Origin: Cohnella panacarvi Gsoil 349
GTDB taxonomy: Bacteria; Bacillota; Bacilli; Paenibacillales; Paenibacillaceae
DNA length: 64,000 nucleotides
Assembly: GCF_000515335.1 (NCBI RefSeq)
Contig: NZ_KI911563.1
Span: 2,504,255 to 2,568,254 of the forward strand
Direction of reading: 5' to 3'
The translations under genes and the position numbers were made by a program. Under the pieces are notes generated by a model that searched no databases, was not told the DNA's origin, and saw nothing but the letters and a program-made list of their open reading frames with translations. Below, piece by piece: positions 16,108 through 29,720 of the stretch (within the stretch, counting starts at the first letter, position 1; every line of letters starts with the position of its first letter).

Positions 16108-16647
16108 TCACTGCGCCCGCCCCTTAAAGTAATCCCGAACCTCCAGCCAATCGTTCACCCGGACGTATCCGGTCTCGTTGCGGTTATGGTTCGCCGTGAA
16201 CAGAATGCCTTGGCCCTGAAACCCTTGAAAATGCCTCGTATTATCGTCGATCAAAAAGTCCGCGCGAATGATGCTCTTATCCCCGCAGAACACGAAGTTC
16301 ATTTCGTCGAGAAAATCGAAATGCTCCTTCAACCATTCATACTTCGCCGTGAACGAAGTCGGAACTTCCATCGCCGCCGTCGCGATGAAGATCTCGTAAG
16401 ACCGGGACAGCTCTTCAATCACCTCTTGGCTGTGCTCGATCGGAGGCAAATCGCGGAAAAAATCCGGCGTGAGCAGCAGCTCGTGGATTTCCCGGCCCAG
16501 CTCCGGGCGCAGCTCTCTCAGCTTTTTGCCATGCAAATCCGCGACCGTTACGTTCTCGTTGAATTTCTTATTGAACATTGCTACGTGCTTCGTGGAAAAC
16601 TCGGCGATGACTTCGTCCATGTCGATGGCGATCCGTTGTTTGCTCAT
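16108..16647 (-). CDS. 5'-deoxyribonucleotidase-like HAD enzyme (NT5C family)
   Basis: 179 residues. HAD motif I is DMDEVIAEF (nucleophile Asp and the +2 Asp); motif II lies in the FIATAAME region, and FLIDDNTRHF closes the fold. The family removes phosphate from (deoxy)ribonucleoside 5'-monophosphates. Of two close ATGs (16653, 16647) the second has the better distance to AGGAG. The gene stands alone on the minus strand. Confidence 0.82.
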   Translation of the reverse strand: MSKQRIAIDMDEVIAEFSTKHVAMFNKKFNENVTVADLHGKKLRELRPELGREIHELLLTPDFFRDLPPIEHSQEVIEELSRSYEIFIATAAMEVPTSFTAKYEWLKEHFDFLDEMNFVFCGDKSIIRADFLIDDNTRHFQGFQGQGILFTANHNRNETGYVRVNDWLEVRDYFKGRAQ

Positions 16648-16719
16648 GTTCATTCTCCTGCTTCTGATCGTTATTTGCATTATTTTGTTATATCGGCTGT
16701 CGTCTGTCAATGGCGCGCT

Positions 16720-17005
16720 CGCATCTCGCACCCGGAATCGCATATTTTATCCTCCACTGGAACCGCTGCACACCTGCAATTCTGCTGTTAATCCTACCCG
16801 AAATCGCTCATTTATCCTTCATCCTGCAAAACCGCAGGTATTGGACCTGCAAACCTTCAATGGAGTCACGCGGCTAGCTATCACCTGCACATTTACATTT
16901 ATTGATTACATACCCTACCGATTCTATGAAATAGCTGTACGATCGCAGGTTCTATTGGTTAGCGAAGAGAGTAGGATTCCCTCCGTCGCTGTGCTGCCGT
17001 ATTCT
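16720..17005. repeat. Dispersed repeat C, copy 1 (about 285 bp)
   Basis: Strongly similar to 55990-56280. It begins with one diverged unit of the 41-bp repeat seen at 55652 (ending TCCTCCACTGGA), then CACCTGCAATTCTGCTG, and continues with shared blocks such as TCAATGGAGTCACGCGG and CGCAGGTTCTATTGG. The word CCTGCA or its complement recurs five times, once as a hairpin CCTGC-AAAACC-GCAGG. It fills most of the 365-bp gap between the nucleotidase gene and the binding-protein remnant. No gene was seen in it. Confidence 0.85.
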
Positions 17006-17011
17006 GACATC

Positions 17012-17212
17012 CTAAAATGAGGTAAAGAGCGCTCGGCTCCTTATGACCGGTTCTTCGTACTTGCCGAACGGGTCTGCCGGGACCGCGGACGGAGAGGCCT
17101 GCGAAGAAGAAGCCGCCCCTTCTTTTCCGTTATTATGGTTAGTGGAATTGTCTCCGCATGCGGTTGTTGCGAGCAGAGTTGCGACCGCAGTGACGAGCAG
17201 CATTTTTTCCAT
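17012..17212 (-). pseudogene. Truncated 5' remnant of an extracellular solute-binding lipoprotein gene
   Basis: Only 66 residues are encoded. The start is a full lipoprotein signal peptide ending in ATTAC-GD, then an Asn/Ser/Ala/Pro linker, then ADPFGKYEEPV, which is how many Paenibacillus-type family 1 binding proteins begin. The frame stops 8 residues later, just where dispersed repeat C begins, so the rest of the gene has been lost or replaced. AAAGGGG lies upstream of the ATG. A functional small lipoprotein cannot be ruled out. Confidence 0.6.
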
Positions 17213-17404
17213 TGGTTGAATGAACCCCTTTCGATGGGCTTGATGCTTACAATGAGATTGTAAAATAAAGCGGTTACATTGCGAGAGAGACTGCGGTACC
17301 CGGATAGAGGGAATGCGGTACGCGGGAAAATGTGACAGAAGGGAGGCGGTGGAAAATCGTCCGATCGCCGTACGGGCTTCTACCTGTCCGATTCATGAAA
17401 TGTA

Positions 17405-17433
17405 TTGACGACTAAGCGGATCGGAATTAAACT
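17405..17433 (+). promoter_or_regulatory. Sigma-A-like promoter of the HPP-family gene
   Basis: TTGACG, a spacer of exactly 17 bp and TAAACT, placed 45 bp before the ATG at 17479. The rest of the 266-bp gap to the left holds nothing I recognise. Confidence 0.55.
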
Positions 17434-17478
17434 GTTATTTGTCTGCTTTTTATTAACCTTGCCGGAGATAGTGCCCTA

Positions 17479-17946
17479 ATGAATGTCAAGCTTGTCCTTA
17501 TCAGCATATACATAGCTTTGATCTATTGGCTTTCGACCCATTTATCCCCACTGCACGCCTTATTCTTCCCGACGCTCGGCGCTTTCAGTTTCTTGCTCGC
17601 ATCCCGCGAATTCGATAGGAAGATCGCCGGCAACATGCTGATCGGTTCGACGATCGCCGCGGTGATCGGCACGTTGCTGCATGTCTTGGAGCCCGGCGCC
17701 GTCGGTCTGCTTGCCGATTGTTTGCTTGTCGGATGGCTCATTCACCGTTTCCGTTGGAATGCGCCGCCGATTCTAGCCGTATCCATCATTCCTTTCTTCG
17801 TGGATCAAGGGAATGCCTGGATAACGCCGATCTGCGTGCTTCTGTCTCTCTCCGGTTTGATCTTCCTTCTCGCCGCAGCTAATCTGATCGGCGAAGCGTG
17901 GAAGTCGTTCGCGCTTAAGAGCCCGGTTGCATCCGAAGCGGATTAA
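17479..17946 (+). CDS. HPP-like integral membrane protein
   Basis: 155 residues with five predicted membrane helices. HALFFPTLGAFSFLLASREF and a Gly-rich third helix (GNMLIGSTIAAVIGTLLHVL) resemble HPP-family proteins, but the name-giving His-Pro-Pro motif is not clear, so this is a tentative call. Some HPP proteins carry nitrite across chloroplast and cyanobacterial membranes; the bacterial role is unknown. It is monocistronic, and an insertion sequence begins 20 bp after its stop codon. Confidence 0.5.
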   Translation: MNVKLVLISIYIALIYWLSTHLSPLHALFFPTLGAFSFLLASREFDRKIAGNMLIGSTIAAVIGTLLHVLEPGAVGLLADCLLVGWLIHRFRWNAPPILAVSIIPFFVDQGNAWITPICVLLSLSGLIFLLAAANLIGEAWKSFALKSPVASEAD

Positions 17947-18058
17947 GTTGTTAAGTACACAAAAAATAAACCACCTTCATAACGTAGAGTGCACCCCTTA
18001 GAATGGACATTGGAAAAACCCCTGGTTTATCCGATGAATTCTAGGGGGTGCATTTTTT

Positions 18059-18403
18059 ATGGCTGTTAAGGGGCAGAAGTTCAAGCGATACACGCATGAG
18101 GTTAAAGTAGAGGCAATTCGCCTCCATGTTGAGGAAGGTTGGACTTATCGTCAGATCAATGAACATTTGGGGATTGCAGATCAAGATCGCATGAAAAAAT
18201 GGATGCGGAAGTATCGGAACTTGGGGCAGTTCGGGTTATTGGATCGGCGTGGCCGAAAAACAGAATACATCAACCAAGATCGACACTTACAAAGCTTGAT
18301 ACGGGAAAATGAAATGCTAAAAAAGTGTTTGGAAATCTGGATGCGGGAGGTGTGCGTCGAAAGTACAGGGCCATTGAGCAGGCGTCAGAGTGGTATGCGG
18401 TAA
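18059..18403 (+). CDS. IS3-family transposase OrfA (helix-turn-helix)
   Basis: 114 residues. The N-terminal helix-turn-helix (YTHEVKVEAIRLHVEEGWTYRQINEHLG) binds the ends of the element, and a leucine-zipper-like part follows (LQSLIRENEMLKKCLEI). At 18319-18325 an A-AAA-AAG heptamer in the right phase allows a -1 frameshift into orfB, giving the OrfAB fusion that is the true transposase in this family. Confidence 0.9.
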   Translation: MAVKGQKFKRYTHEVKVEAIRLHVEEGWTYRQINEHLGIADQDRMKKWMRKYRNLGQFGLLDRRGRKTEYINQDRHLQSLIRENEMLKKCLEIWMREVCVESTGPLSRRQSGMR

Positions 18404-19209
18404 GTGAGCTTTGCAAAGCATTTAAGGTTTCGCGCAGTGGTTACTACGCCTATTTAGCGCGTAAGGGGGCTAGTCGAGATAAGGATCTCAAAGCAAGAAT
18501 CCAGGCCTTATATACGAAGTATGACGGTAAATACGGGTATAGGCAGCTTCAGCTTTTCCTTTTTCAAGAACAGGGAATATGGGTTAACCATAAGAAAGTT
18601 CTACGTCTAATGCAGGAGCTCGGGATACGTTCTAAAATCCGGCGTAAGCACCGCTGTAACTACGCGTCAACAGTCGGTGGGCGCGTCGTGGAGAATCTGT
18701 TAAAGCGAGACTTTCAAGCCAACATGCCAAATCGAAAATGGGTCACAGATGTCACTCAGGTTCGAGTGGCGGATACCTGGCTATATTTATCGGTCGTTAA
18801 AGATTTATTCAATAATGAAATCGTCGCTCATCATATGGACTTACGTAACGACAACCAACTCGTCTTGCGGACATTCGAGAAGGCCTTTGAAAAGCAAAAG
18901 GACATGTCTGGATTGATCGTTCACAGCGATCAAGGATTCCAGTACACGTCCTATGCATACCACGACATGCTGCCAAAGGTTGGCGCCCAAATCAGCATGT
19001 CACGCCGAGGCAATTGTCATGACAACGCCTCAATGGAGAGCTTCTTCTCGCATCTCAAAACGGAAGGGCTCTACCTCTATGATATACGAAGCGTTGAAGA
19101 GGCACAAAGGCGAATCGAAACTTATATTGCGTTTTATAACCATTCTCGACCGCAAAGAAGACTTAAAAAAATGACGCCGGTTGAGTACCGACGCCAGTTT
19201 GTTGCTTAG
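18325..19209 (+). CDS. IS3-family transposase OrfB (DDE integrase domain)
   Basis: 294 residues, read in the -1 frame relative to orfA and overlapping it by 79 bp. Catalytic DDE residues lie in KWVTDVTQV (first Asp), IVHSDQGFQYTS (second Asp) and NCHDNASMESFF (Glu). An HTH_21-type segment (KYGYRQLQLFL) precedes them. The DDE triad and the complete C-terminus (MTPVEYRRQF) suggest it is functional. Confidence 0.92.
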   Translation: MFGNLDAGGVRRKYRAIEQASEWYAVSELCKAFKVSRSGYYAYLARKGASRDKDLKARIQALYTKYDGKYGYRQLQLFLFQEQGIWVNHKKVLRLMQELGIRSKIRRKHRCNYASTVGGRVVENLLKRDFQANMPNRKWVTDVTQVRVADTWLYLSVVKDLFNNEIVAHHMDLRNDNQLVLRTFEKAFEKQKDMSGLIVHSDQGFQYTSYAYHDMLPKVGAQISMSRRGNCHDNASMESFFSHLKTEGLYLYDIRSVEEAQRRIETYIAFYNHSRPQRRLKKMTPVEYRRQFVA

Positions 19210-19281
19210 GTGTTTTTTCATTGTCCGCTAAATGGGGTCTTGACCAACGCTTGAAGGTGGTTTATTGCTGTTGGCCGGGTA

Positions 19282-21387
19282 TTATTGGGCCGCTCTTGCT
19301 GAACGTACCATTAAGAGTATTAAATAAGGAGCGCCGAGCAAAGCGACGACGATGCCGGAAGGGATTTCCTTCGGCGCCAGGATCATTCGGCCGAGCCAGT
19401 CCGCCGATACGAGCAGCGTTGCTCCGAGAAGAATGGCGAGCAGCACCGAGCGGCGATGGTTCGGACCGGCCAGCATGCGTGCCGCGTGCGGCGCGAGCAA
19501 GCCGATGAAGCCGACGGCTCCCACGACCGAGGCCGCGACGGATGCGAGCAGTACGGCGATCAGCGCGACGACGAGTCGCGTATGGCGAACCGGCAGCCCC
19601 AACCCTAAGGAGCTCTCGTCATTGAAGGATAGCAGATCGACCCGCCGGCCGAGCCACCAACCGAGAGGCGCGAGTACGATGACGAATGGCAGGATCTGAT
19701 AGAAATCCGTCCAGCTCCGCGCGTATGTACTGCCGGACAACCAAGCGAGCGCCGGCGCCAGCGTCAGTTTCGCGTGAATGACCAGCATATTGATCATCGC
19801 CGCCGTCGCGGCGGCTACGGCAATGCCGACAAGCGTGAGCACGGTCGGGCTCAAGCCGCGTTTCCATCCGGATGCATAGACGATTCCTGCTGCCAGCAAT
19901 CCTCCCGCGAACGCGCCCAGCGGAATCCAATCGGCGGACAACTGCGGGAAAAGCAGCATCAGCGATATCGCGCCGACGCCCGCGCCGCCGGATACGCCGA
20001 CGATATGCGGGTCGGCGAGCGGATTGCGCAACGAGCTTTGCATCAAGCTGCCGCTGGCCGCCAGCGCGATTCCTGCCATTAGCGCCGTTAGCATGCGAGG
20101 CAGACGAAGATGGATGATCTTCTCGTTGGCGGACGTACCGTTGCCGGTTAACGCGGCAATGACCTCGCTCGCCGACAGACGAGTGTTGCCGTACATCAGC
20201 GCACCGACGCAGACGATGAGCAGCATGCCCGCGAACAGGAAGACGAGCCACGCGTAAGGCATCCTTCTGCCCAACTGACCGACTTGCATCGTCGATCCGG
20301 CGGACGAGCCGGGCGAAGCGTTCAGTCGCTTCGATGCTCTTAGCGCCAACCAGATGATCCATGGCGCGCCGATAAGCGCCGTCACGGCGCCGGCCGGGAG
20401 CTCCCCGATCGCGCTGCTCGCGAACGTTCGCGCGATCGTGTCCGCGCCGACAAGAATAGCCGCCCCCCATAAGGCGCTGACAGGCAGCAGCCAAGCGTGG
20501 CGGGTCATGCCCGACAGCTTTACGACGTGAGGGGCGATAAGCCCGATGAAGCCGATCGGGCCTACGATGCTTACGCTAACGCAAGCCAGCACGATCGCCA
20601 CGGCCATCGCGAATACGCGCGTTCTCGATACGTTCTGCCCAAGCGACCGCGAAGTCTCCTCGCCGAACGCGAGCAAGTCGAGATGCCTGACGGAAAGCAG
20701 AACGGCCGTTATCCCGCCTGCGATCCACGGCCATGCGAATCGCGCCCCGCTCCAGTCGTTCTGGCTGAGCGAGCCCGAACCCCAAATGAACAAGCCCTGC
20801 GTACTCTCCTCGTACAGGAGCTGCAACGCGCTCGTTATTGAAGAGAGCACCAAAGCTACGATCATCCCGGACAGCGCGATGCGAATCGGCGTGCTTCGGC
20901 GGCCTCCGCCCAAAGCGAATACGGCCAGCGCCGCTAATCCGCCGCCAAGCACGGCCATGGGAAATGCATATTGATGCAATAGCCCCGGCCAGAATATCGT
21001 GCCGAGCACGACAATCAAGTAAGCGCCGGCATTAACGCCAAGCGTTGTCTCGGAAGCGAGCGGGTTCCGGGTGACGCTCTGCATAAGCGCGCCGGCTACC
21101 GCCAGCGCCGCTCCGGACAGCAACCCCATTACCGTCCGAGGCAGACGAACGCCATGAATGATTTGATGCTCGGCGATATCTCGCGGGGACACGATCGCTT
21201 CGATTACGGTAGCTGCCGAGATATGCCGAAGGCCTTGCGTCAAGCTGATGAACGCGAGAATGGCCAGCAGCGCCGCTCCGCCCAGCAGCATCGCGAAAGG
21301 CTTCCAGCCCGTGCCGCGGGCCGCGGAACGGGCTGGAACAGTTCGGGAAGAAACAGGCGATACGCCTTGATTCTTCATCGCTTTCAT
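19282..21387 (-). CDS. fhuB: Siderophore ABC transporter permease, fused double FecCD (FhuB-type)
   Basis: 701 residues made of two homologous FecCD halves (about 30-350 and 380-697). Each carries the family phrase LPRTVMGLLSGAALAVAGALMQSVTRNPLA or its variant LPRMLTALMAGIALAASGSLMQSSLRNPLADP, and VGFIGLIAPHVVKLSG or VGFIGLLAPHAARMLAG. The fusion is the arrangement of E. coli FhuB, which imports ferric hydroxamates; the substrate here is inferred. Its ATG overlaps the stop codon of the binding-protein gene by one base. No ATPase gene follows; an IS element does. Confidence 0.92.
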   Translation of the reverse strand: MKAMKNQGVSPVSSRTVPARSAARGTGWKPFAMLLGGAALLAILAFISLTQGLRHISAATVIEAIVSPRDIAEHQIIHGVRLPRTVMGLLSGAALAVAGALMQSVTRNPLASETTLGVNAGAYLIVVLGTIFWPGLLHQYAFPMAVLGGGLAALAVFALGGGRRSTPIRIALSGMIVALVLSSITSALQLLYEESTQGLFIWGSGSLSQNDWSGARFAWPWIAGGITAVLLSVRHLDLLAFGEETSRSLGQNVSRTRVFAMAVAIVLACVSVSIVGPIGFIGLIAPHVVKLSGMTRHAWLLPVSALWGAAILVGADTIARTFASSAIGELPAGAVTALIGAPWIIWLALRASKRLNASPGSSAGSTMQVGQLGRRMPYAWLVFLFAGMLLIVCVGALMYGNTRLSASEVIAALTGNGTSANEKIIHLRLPRMLTALMAGIALAASGSLMQSSLRNPLADPHIVGVSGGAGVGAISLMLLFPQLSADWIPLGAFAGGLLAAGIVYASGWKRGLSPTVLTLVGIAVAAATAAMINMLVIHAKLTLAPALAWLSGSTYARSWTDFYQILPFVIVLAPLGWWLGRRVDLLSFNDESSLGLGLPVRHTRLVVALIAVLLASVAASVVGAVGFIGLLAPHAARMLAGPNHRRSVLLAILLGATLLVSADWLGRMILAPKEIPSGIVVALLGAPYLILLMVRSARAAQ

Positions 21388-22430
21388 TATTGTCCGGACA
21401 GCGCTTTAGCCGCGCGCTCCGCCATGATTTTCGCGGAGTGAGGTCCGCCGTATGGCCAGGTGTCCCCGCCCAGCGCGTACGTACGGTTTTCCTTCACGAA
21501 TGTAAGTCCGGTCCATACGGCGTTCTTGGAGAGCATGCCGGCGACCGCTTCATCGTTCGTGATATGCAGGTAATCCGCCTCTTGCAAGGTCGTTAACGCT
21601 TCAACGTCTTTCGTCGAGAAACCGTATGCTTCGAATTGTTCCGGTTTATAGACGTTCTTGAGTCCGATGTTCTCGAGAATTCGGATCGCCAAACCGTTGT
21701 CGGTAGACAAGCGGAAATTGACCGCGTTCTGATTCGTATAAGCCATCGCGAGCACGATCGGCTGCCCTTCTTTGCCTGCCGCCGCAACCTTGGTCTTCGC
21801 CTCGTCGTACGTCTTCTGCAGGTCCGCCAGCACCGCTTCCGCTTCGGCGGTCTTGCCGACGGCGTCCGCGATCGTCTTGAACGTGCCAACCATCTCTCCG
21901 TATTGGTCCCCGTTGCCTTCCTCCGGGTACGGATTGAATAGCAGCGTCGGCGCGATCGCGCTCAATTGATCGTACGTCGCCTCGTGGCGGAACTTCACGC
22001 CGATGATCAGGTCCGGCTCCAGCGCCGTAATGGCCTCGAGGTTCGGCTCTTGGCGCGTGCCTACGTCTTGCGCGTCGGCCGCCAGCTCTGCCGGCAGCGA
22101 TACATTCTTCTTCATATTCTCTATGTCCGCTACGCCTGCCGGCTGTACGCCAAGAACAAGCAGGTCTTCTGCGTATGTCCATTCCAGAACGACGACTTTC
22201 TTCGCCGTTCCCTTCACTTTGGTTTCTCCGAGCACGTGTTGAATGGTACGCTCCGCCTCCGCCGCCGGGCTCTCGGAAGCCAACGATGCGGATTCGGTCG
22301 CAGCCGGCGACGAAGCGGATGGCGACGACGCCTTCGCTCCGTTATTCTCATTGTTGTTATTCCCGCAAGCAGCCAGCAATACGAGCATTACGGATAATAC
22401 GATGAATAGCGAAATTCTTCTGTTGAACAT
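21387..22430 (-). CDS. Iron-siderophore-binding lipoprotein (FhuD/FecB-like)
   Basis: 347 residues. The lipoprotein signal ends in LLAAC, followed by a long Asn/Ser/Ala linker and a helical-backbone binding domain (PBP type III): VVVLEWTYAEDLLVLGVQPAGVAD and EALTTLQEADYLHITNDEA. The phrase GGDTWPYGGPHSAK near the end is like those of hydroxamate- and citrate-siderophore binders. GGAGG is 9 bases before the ATG. It heads the operon with the fused permease, behind Fur boxes, so it should be made under iron limitation. Confidence 0.92.
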   Translation of the reverse strand: MFNRRISLFIVLSVMLVLLAACGNNNNENNGAKASSPSASSPAATESASLASESPAAEAERTIQHVLGETKVKGTAKKVVVLEWTYAEDLLVLGVQPAGVADIENMKKNVSLPAELAADAQDVGTRQEPNLEAITALEPDLIIGVKFRHEATYDQLSAIAPTLLFNPYPEEGNGDQYGEMVGTFKTIADAVGKTAEAEAVLADLQKTYDEAKTKVAAAGKEGQPIVLAMAYTNQNAVNFRLSTDNGLAIRILENIGLKNVYKPEQFEAYGFSTKDVEALTTLQEADYLHITNDEAVAGMLSKNAVWTGLTFVKENRTYALGGDTWPYGGPHSAKIMAERAAKALSGQ

Positions 22431-22506
22431 GTCTCTTAATCCTCCTGCGCGAAAAGCGATATTAGCGAATCCTAGTTATACCTCTGTCGATCGCTTCGAC
22501 TGAGGT

Positions 22507-22522
22507 TGATAATCATTATCAA
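22507..22522 (-). promoter_or_regulatory. Fur box upstream of the siderophore importer operon
   Basis: TGATAATCATTATCAA contains the perfect dyad GATAAT-C-ATTATC. It lies 77 bp before the binding-protein start codon. A second, weaker half-matching site (TGATAATCGTTCTCA) is at 22541-22555, so two Fur dimers may bind. Confidence 0.85.
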
Positions 22523-22681
22523 TGGACTCAACATTCACTATGATAATCGTTCTCACTAGCGATGTCAACTCTCTTTTTATAGCGCCTCCGACTATGTCCG
22601 AAGCCCTACACCTTTCGATTCATTTGTTGAAATTTGTTCTGAAGGGTGTAGAATAGTAGAAGATCTAATCATTCCTACTTA

Positions 22682-23899
22682 ATGGAAACATTGCGTCAAC
22701 AGCACTCGCTGCGGAAGGAGAGGTCGACGATTAGAGATTGCAGAAGATGTGGAACACCCATTGCTCCTAACAGCAAGTACTGTATCGGATGCGGCGCTCT
22801 ACAATCGTCCTCCACCCCCGAAACTACGCCTGAACGGCCATTACCGCCTATGGCGGGCTCGCCGATGCCTGAGCTTGCGCCGCCGTCATCGTCGGCTCCG
22901 CTTCCTATTCAGCCAGCTCATTCGCCTTTACCGACAATGCGGTCGGATCCGCAACCGGCAGCGATTGTTGCGCCCGAGCCTATCCCATCCGTACCATCCA
23001 CGGAATCCTACGATCAGGTTGGTCCCGCCGAAATGTCGGAGTTGCTTACCGAGCGTCGCGGACCAATCCATCCGTTATATACCACGCTTGCGGCAATCGT
23101 CTTGTTGCTGGCGATTATGCTAGGGGCGCTTTATTTTTCCGGAATTGAATTTGGAAGCGGCGGCGCATCCTCCAATACCCTTCCAACCGCTGCTGCATAT
23201 GTGACGCCTTCTGAGACGACAGCCGCCGTGGGCGAATCGGAAGCTCCCATTGCCGAAGAGGGGTCTCCCGCCCCCGAATCATCCGCGTCTCCCCCCGATG
23301 GACTCTCGCCAGAGGAATTGGAGGGTAGAGAAGTGTCAGAATTAATGGACAACTATCAGCAAGCTTGGGTGGACGCGATGAACGACCGCTCCATGGAGCC
23401 TCTTCTCCCCTACGTGACGCATCCGGTCAGCGCCTCCGAGGAGAATTCGGTATATAACATCGTTGAAGCCGAAATTTACGGAGACTTGACGCCTTCCGGC
23501 ACGCGCCTTGGAGGACTCGCCCGATATTCGCCCGAGAACGACGAGTCTATTGTCTATGGCATGCCGACGTATATGCTTAACGAATCGGTCAAAATATCGG
23601 ACGATAAGTATCAGATGCGCATCAACAAGCGCGTTCGCCGCGATGCGACCGTGCTGGTGAATCGAAACAAGCCTGAACTTGGTACGTTCCCTCCGCTCAC
23701 TACGTTCAAGGAGACGTCCTATACGTACAACGTCGTTCGCGCAAACGGCGCCTGGAAAGTGCAATCGATCGAAGAGGGTTCGTCCGCGCCGCCCGTCTGC
23801 TACGCCGACGAAAGCTTTACGTCGAAGTACGAGCGCAAGGACGGCAAGACGACCGCACAGAATGGCAATTGTCCGGGCCTAGCTCCGAGCGATCGCTAG
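22682..23899 (+). CDS. Zinc-ribbon membrane protein with TcaA-like C-terminal domain
   Basis: 405 residues from the ATG at 22682. A zinc ribbon (CRRCGTP...CIGCG, residues 20-38), a Pro-rich linker, one membrane helix (about 137-158), then an outside part with a Ser/Glu linker and an NTF2-like domain (SELMDNYQQAWVDAMNDRSMEPLLPYVT to VQSIEEG). This plan resembles TcaA/YvbJ-type envelope proteins. The first 16 residues have no clear RBS; GAAGGAGAGG lies 6 bases before an in-frame ATT at 22730 that would start the protein just before the zinc ribbon, so a rare ATT start is possible. Confidence 0.75.
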   Translation: METLRQQHSLRKERSTIRDCRRCGTPIAPNSKYCIGCGALQSSSTPETTPERPLPPMAGSPMPELAPPSSSAPLPIQPAHSPLPTMRSDPQPAAIVAPEPIPSVPSTESYDQVGPAEMSELLTERRGPIHPLYTTLAAIVLLLAIMLGALYFSGIEFGSGGASSNTLPTAAAYVTPSETTAAVGESEAPIAEEGSPAPESSASPPDGLSPEELEGREVSELMDNYQQAWVDAMNDRSMEPLLPYVTHPVSASEENSVYNIVEAEIYGDLTPSGTRLGGLARYSPENDESIVYGMPTYMLNESVKISDDKYQMRINKRVRRDATVLVNRNKPELGTFPPLTTFKETSYTYNVVRANGAWKVQSIEEGSSAPPVCYADESFTSKYERKDGKTTAQNGNCPGLAPSDR

Positions 23900-23902
23900 A
23901 AT

Positions 23903-23939
23903 AAACGGTTGAGCAGTGTCCACCTCTGCTCAACCGTTG
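23903..23939 (+). terminator. Terminator-like hairpin after the zinc-ribbon gene
   Basis: A perfect 13-bp stem (AACGGTTGAGCAG / CTGCTCAACCGTT) with an 8-nt loop directly after the stop codon. The U-run is poor (GCTATATTA), so efficiency is uncertain. Confidence 0.6.
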
Positions 23940-23978
23940 CTATATTAATATGTAATTATATATGGTTTGCACTCGATC

Positions 23979-24548
23979 TTAGTAATCCAGAAGGCGTCCG
24001 TCATCGTTCCACTGGCCGTACATTTTATTCACTTTCGTGTTCTCGATAAATTTATCCAGTCTGCTTGCGAACAATTCCGGCTGATTCTTCACGCTTTGTA
24101 TCGTATCGATCCTAACTCTGCGATACAGGGGCGGGAAAGCCATACAATACTCGTAAGTTTGGCTGTCCTCTCTCAGTCTCTGCTCGATAACGCTATCGAT
24201 TCGAAAAGAATCGGGATTCATATCGGGAAGAACCTTTCTTCCTTCGTCCGTCATTAAGCCCAGCTTCTCGAGGCGGCGGACGCGTTCTTTGTTCAATTCG
24301 GTCCACGAGCTTTTCTTGCTTCGAGGAGACAAGCGCTGAGCCATCTGGGTATCGGATATTTTCTTCTTCACGCTATCGATCCACCCGAAGCACAACGCCT
24401 CTTCGACCGCGTCTAGGTATAACACCGTTTCCGGATTAGGAGACATACTCGCGATCACCCAGCAAGACTTTTCCGTTGCACCGTGCTCCCTAAGCCAACC
24501 CCTGAGCTCTTCTCTCGATTTGGCTTGCAACAGATTCTCGATTTCCAT
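23979..24548 (-). CDS. YdeI/OmpD-associated family protein
   Basis: 189 residues. Signature phrases of the family are the N-terminal LRGWLREHGATEKSCWV, LYLDAVEEALCFGWIDS and RLSPRSKKSSWTELNKERVRRLEKLGLMTDEGR. The family is linked to bacteriocin and stress resistance in other bacteria, without a known biochemical activity. GGGGAG stands 8 bases before the ATG. It is convergent with the zinc-ribbon gene and lies next to the 3' end of the rRNA operon. Confidence 0.88.
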   Translation of the reverse strand: MEIENLLQAKSREELRGWLREHGATEKSCWVIASMSPNPETVLYLDAVEEALCFGWIDSVKKKISDTQMAQRLSPRSKKSSWTELNKERVRRLEKLGLMTDEGRKVLPDMNPDSFRIDSVIEQRLREDSQTYEYCMAFPPLYRRVRIDTIQSVKNQPELFASRLDKFIENTKVNKMYGQWNDDGRLLDY

Positions 24549-24631
24549 ATCGTTTTCTCCCCGTCTATTACTCCGTTCGTATTCATGAGTTTACTATATC
24601 ATAAGTTTTCTATGCCTTTGCCTGAAACAGC

Positions 24632-24659
24632 AAAAAAGCACCTCTTATCAGGGTGCTTT
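24632..24659 (-). terminator. rRNA operon terminator
   Basis: Minus strand AAGCACC / GGTGCTT stem followed by a run of U, 17 bp after the end of the 5S gene. It ends the leftward 16S-23S-5S transcript. Confidence 0.85.
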
Positions 24660-24675
24660 CTCTCTTCATTCTCCG

Positions 24676-24792
24676 GCCCGGCAACGTCCTACTCTCCCAG
24701 GACCCTGCGGTCCAAGTACCATCGGCGCTGGAGGTCTTAACGGTCGTGTTCGGGATGGGAACGCGTGGAACCCCTCCGCCATCGCCACCAGA
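24676..24792 (-). rRNA. rrf: 5S ribosomal RNA
   Basis: About 117 nt on the minus strand with the usual 5S landmarks: GGTGGCGATGGCGGAGGGG near the 5' end, CCCATCCCGAACACG, and the closing strand ending GTTGCCGGGC. Ends are estimated to within a few bases. It is the last gene of the operon; no tRNA gene was seen between it and the 23S gene. Confidence 0.93.
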
Positions 24793-24936
24793 CCAGAAGT
24801 CATGTGGTTCAAGGCTTGCGCCTTGAAAACTGGATGCGAAATCGAGCAGCTTTAGCTGGCTCGAACCGTAAAGCCTGTTAAGGCGATACGACCAAAGCGT
24901 TGGTGAAAGATTGAAACATCTTGGCCATCCGTTGTC

Positions 24937-27873
<2,937 letters not shown>

Positions 27874-28080
27874 ACTCGTACTGTGACAATCGGCGTTAGC
27901 CGGTTGTTCTCAGTCGATGTCGACGACACTAGATAAGGCTAGAGATGTTTCATTCTTTCGCGCTTTGTTTCGCTATCCAGTTTTCAAGGTACAAGGATTG
28001 AAAAACCATGCTTTCGCTTGGCCTTTCAAAACTGAACACCGAGCAATCATTTACGGTAATCTGTATAGCCCCTAAGGGCT

Positions 28081-29720
<1,640 letters not shown>

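Larger units (their letters stand above)
17967..19264 (+). mobile_element. IS3-family insertion sequence 1 (IS150-like), about 1.3 kb
   Basis: Imperfect terminal inverted repeats start TAAACCACCTTCA on both sides (left 17967, right end 19264), and a second block of similarity (GGACA...AAAAAC) lies further in. Inside are overlapping orfA and orfB with a slippery A-AAA-AAG at 18319-18325. Both genes are intact, so the element may still be active. No clear target duplication could be fixed because AATAA extends beyond the repeats on both sides. It lies between the HPP gene and the fhuB-type gene and breaks neither. Confidence 0.88.
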
